Assembly: GCA_029850565.1 (NCBI GenBank)
Contig: JARCRR010000074.1
Span: 1-15,138 of the forward strand
DNA length: 15,138 nt
Source of the DNA: Gallionella sp.
GTDB lineage: Bacteria > Pseudomonadota > Gammaproteobacteria > Burkholderiales > Gallionellaceae
Reading direction: 5' to 3'
The notes under the pieces are model-generated. The model saw only the letters and a program-made list of their open reading frames with translations, was not told the origin of the DNA and did no database searches. Of the stretch, positions 14,148 through 15,138 are shown in pieces. A program made the position numbers and the translations under genes. The stretch's first letter is position 1. Each line of letters starts with the position of its first letter.

Positions 14148-15138
14148 CTATCCCGCTAACGCCACACAAATTTGCGCCACTTGTTGTGTCGCATCCGGTT
14201 TTGCCAAAGCACGAGCCGCTATCGCCATCGCTTTCAATTTCTCTCTGCCCAACTCGCGCAACAGTTGCGCCAACTTCTCCGCGTTCAACTCCGTTTGCGG
14301 CAACAACACCGCTGCGCCCTTCTCGCTCAGAAAACGCGCGTTGCCGGTCTGGTGATCGTCCACCGCGAACGGGAACGGAACGAGAATGCTTGCCACACCG
14401 GCCGCCGCCAACTCGGCGATAGTCAGAGCGCCTGCGCGGCAGATCACCACATCGGCATTCGCATACTGGTTAGCCATGTCGTCGAGGAAGGGGCGGATGT
14501 CCGCTTTCGTGTCCGACTGTTCATACAACTTCTGCACTATCTCGAAATGTTTCTTGCCGGTCTGGTGCAAGACGTTTGGACGCTCTGCCTCACTCATCAG
14601 CGCCAGCGCTTTCGGCAACGCTTCGTTCAACGCCTGCGCCCCGAGACTGCCCCCCACCACCAGCACGTTCAACTTACCGCTGCGACCTGCAAAACGCGTT
14701 TGCGGCTCAGCCACGTCAGCGATGTCGGCTCGTACCGGATTGCCGCACCATTGCGTATTCTTGAGCACATCAGGAAAGCCGCTCAACACGCGAGTCGATA
14801 ACTTCGCCAGCACCTTGTTGCTCATACCAGCGATGGAGTTCTGTTCATGGATGACCAATGGACGGCGCAAGATCGCCGCCATTAACCCGCCCGGCATGGT
14901 GATGTAACCGCCCATGCCCAACACCACATCGGGACGATGGCGAAAAATGGCATCCGCGCTCTGACTTAATGCACGTAGCAAAGTGAACGGCAAAGTGAGC
15001 AAGCGCACGAATCCCTTGCCACGCACACCGCTGAAATTCACCCATGCAACGGGGTAGCCATGTTTGGGCACCAGCTCCGCTTCCATGCTGTTGGGCGCAC
15101 CCAACCACACCACGTTCCAACCTTGAGCACGTAGCGCA
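14148..15138 (-). CDS. murG: MurG glycosyltransferase (lipid II synthase), N-terminus cut by window
   Basis: 330 codons are visible and the frame is open to the right edge (reading ALRAQGWNVVWLGAPNS), so about 25-30 N-terminal residues lie outside the window. MurG is a peripheral inner-membrane GT-B enzyme that adds GlcNAc from UDP-GlcNAc to lipid I, making lipid II. Visible motifs include GMGGYITMPGG, HEQNSIAGMSNKVLAK, GNPVRADI, VVGGSLGAQALNEALP and the UDP-GlcNAc-binding CRAGALTIAELAAAG with PFAVDDHQTGNA. The stop is TAG at 14148-14150, 7 nt before murC. An internal GTG at 15113 could look like a start but would delete the N-terminal glycine-rich loop region, so it is not the real one. Confidence 0.98.
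   Translation of the reverse strand, partial: ALRAQGWNVVWLGAPNSMEAELVPKHGYPVAWVNFSGVRGKGFVRLLTLPFTLLRALSQSADAIFRHRPDVVLGMGGYITMPGGLMAAILRRPLVIHEQNSIAGMSNKVLAKLSTRVLSGFPDVLKNTQWCGNPVRADIADVAEPQTRFAGRSGKLNVLVVGGSLGAQALNEALPKALALMSEAERPNVLHQTGKKHFEIVQKLYEQSDTKADIRPFLDDMANQYANADVVICRAGALTIAELAAAGVASILVPFPFAVDDHQTGNARFLSEKGAAVLLPQTELNAEKLAQLLRELGREKLKAMAIAARALAKPDATQQVAQICVALAG

Noticed and set aside
1..15138. Search for a new defence, mobile or biosynthetic system
   Set aside because: All substantial genes are housekeeping genes in a known order, without transposase, integrase, toxin-antitoxin, CRISPR or phage signatures.

Overview
The window looks like an ordinary stretch of a Gram-negative (LPS-producing) chromosome, most likely a betaproteobacterium. 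The evidence is the presence of lpxC, the proteobacterial forms of FtsA/FtsQ/FtsZ, and the gene order murG-murC-murB-ddl-ftsQ-ftsA-ftsZ-lpxC followed by a DciA-like gene, an M23 peptidase, secA and argJ. The neighbourhood lpxC / DUF721 / M23 / secA / argJ is known from pseudomonads and betaproteobacteria. A placement near Nitrosomonadales/Gallionellaceae is only a guess from protein style and gene order.

Almost everything is on the minus strand, so the biological reading direction is from high to low coordinates. Region A (15138 to 6735) is the distal half of the division and cell wall (dcw) cluster. It runs murG (5' end cut by the window), murC, murB, ddl, ftsQ, ftsA, ftsZ and lpxC. The genes are tightly packed: murC/murB and murB/ddl share ATGA stop-start overlaps, and ddl/ftsQ overlap by 11 nt. 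This suggests one transcript with translational coupling. MurG, MurC, MurB and Ddl make or assemble peptidoglycan precursors, FtsQ/FtsA/FtsZ build the divisome, and LpxC commits UDP-GlcNAc derivatives to lipid A.

Region B (6735 to 5068) is a small junction. It holds a 65-aa two-helix membrane protein of unknown function (minus) and a DciA/DUF721-like gene, the only plus-strand gene. The two are convergent and overlap by 4 nt at their stop codons. A membrane-anchored LytM/M23 peptidase (minus) is divergent from the DciA gene with only 35 bp between them, and a strong rho-independent terminator follows the peptidase.

Region C (5067 to 1) is secA, a small cyclic-nucleotide-binding-fold protein without a DNA-binding domain, argJ, and the N-terminal 190 codons of a DUF815-type AAA+ ATPase that runs off the window. 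The last three genes have short gaps (27, 2 and 37 nt) and may be co-transcribed with secA.

There is no gene-free stretch over 300 bases. I see no tRNA, rRNA, CRISPR array, insertion sequence, prophage or attachment site. I do not see a convincing new multi-gene system. The points worth a second look are small: a heptanucleotide tandem repeat in the 5' coding end of ddl, a cNMP-fold protein that has lost the canonical ligand-contact residues, the stop-overlapping convergent pair, the absence of a recognisable secM between lpxC and secA, and a few hairpins.
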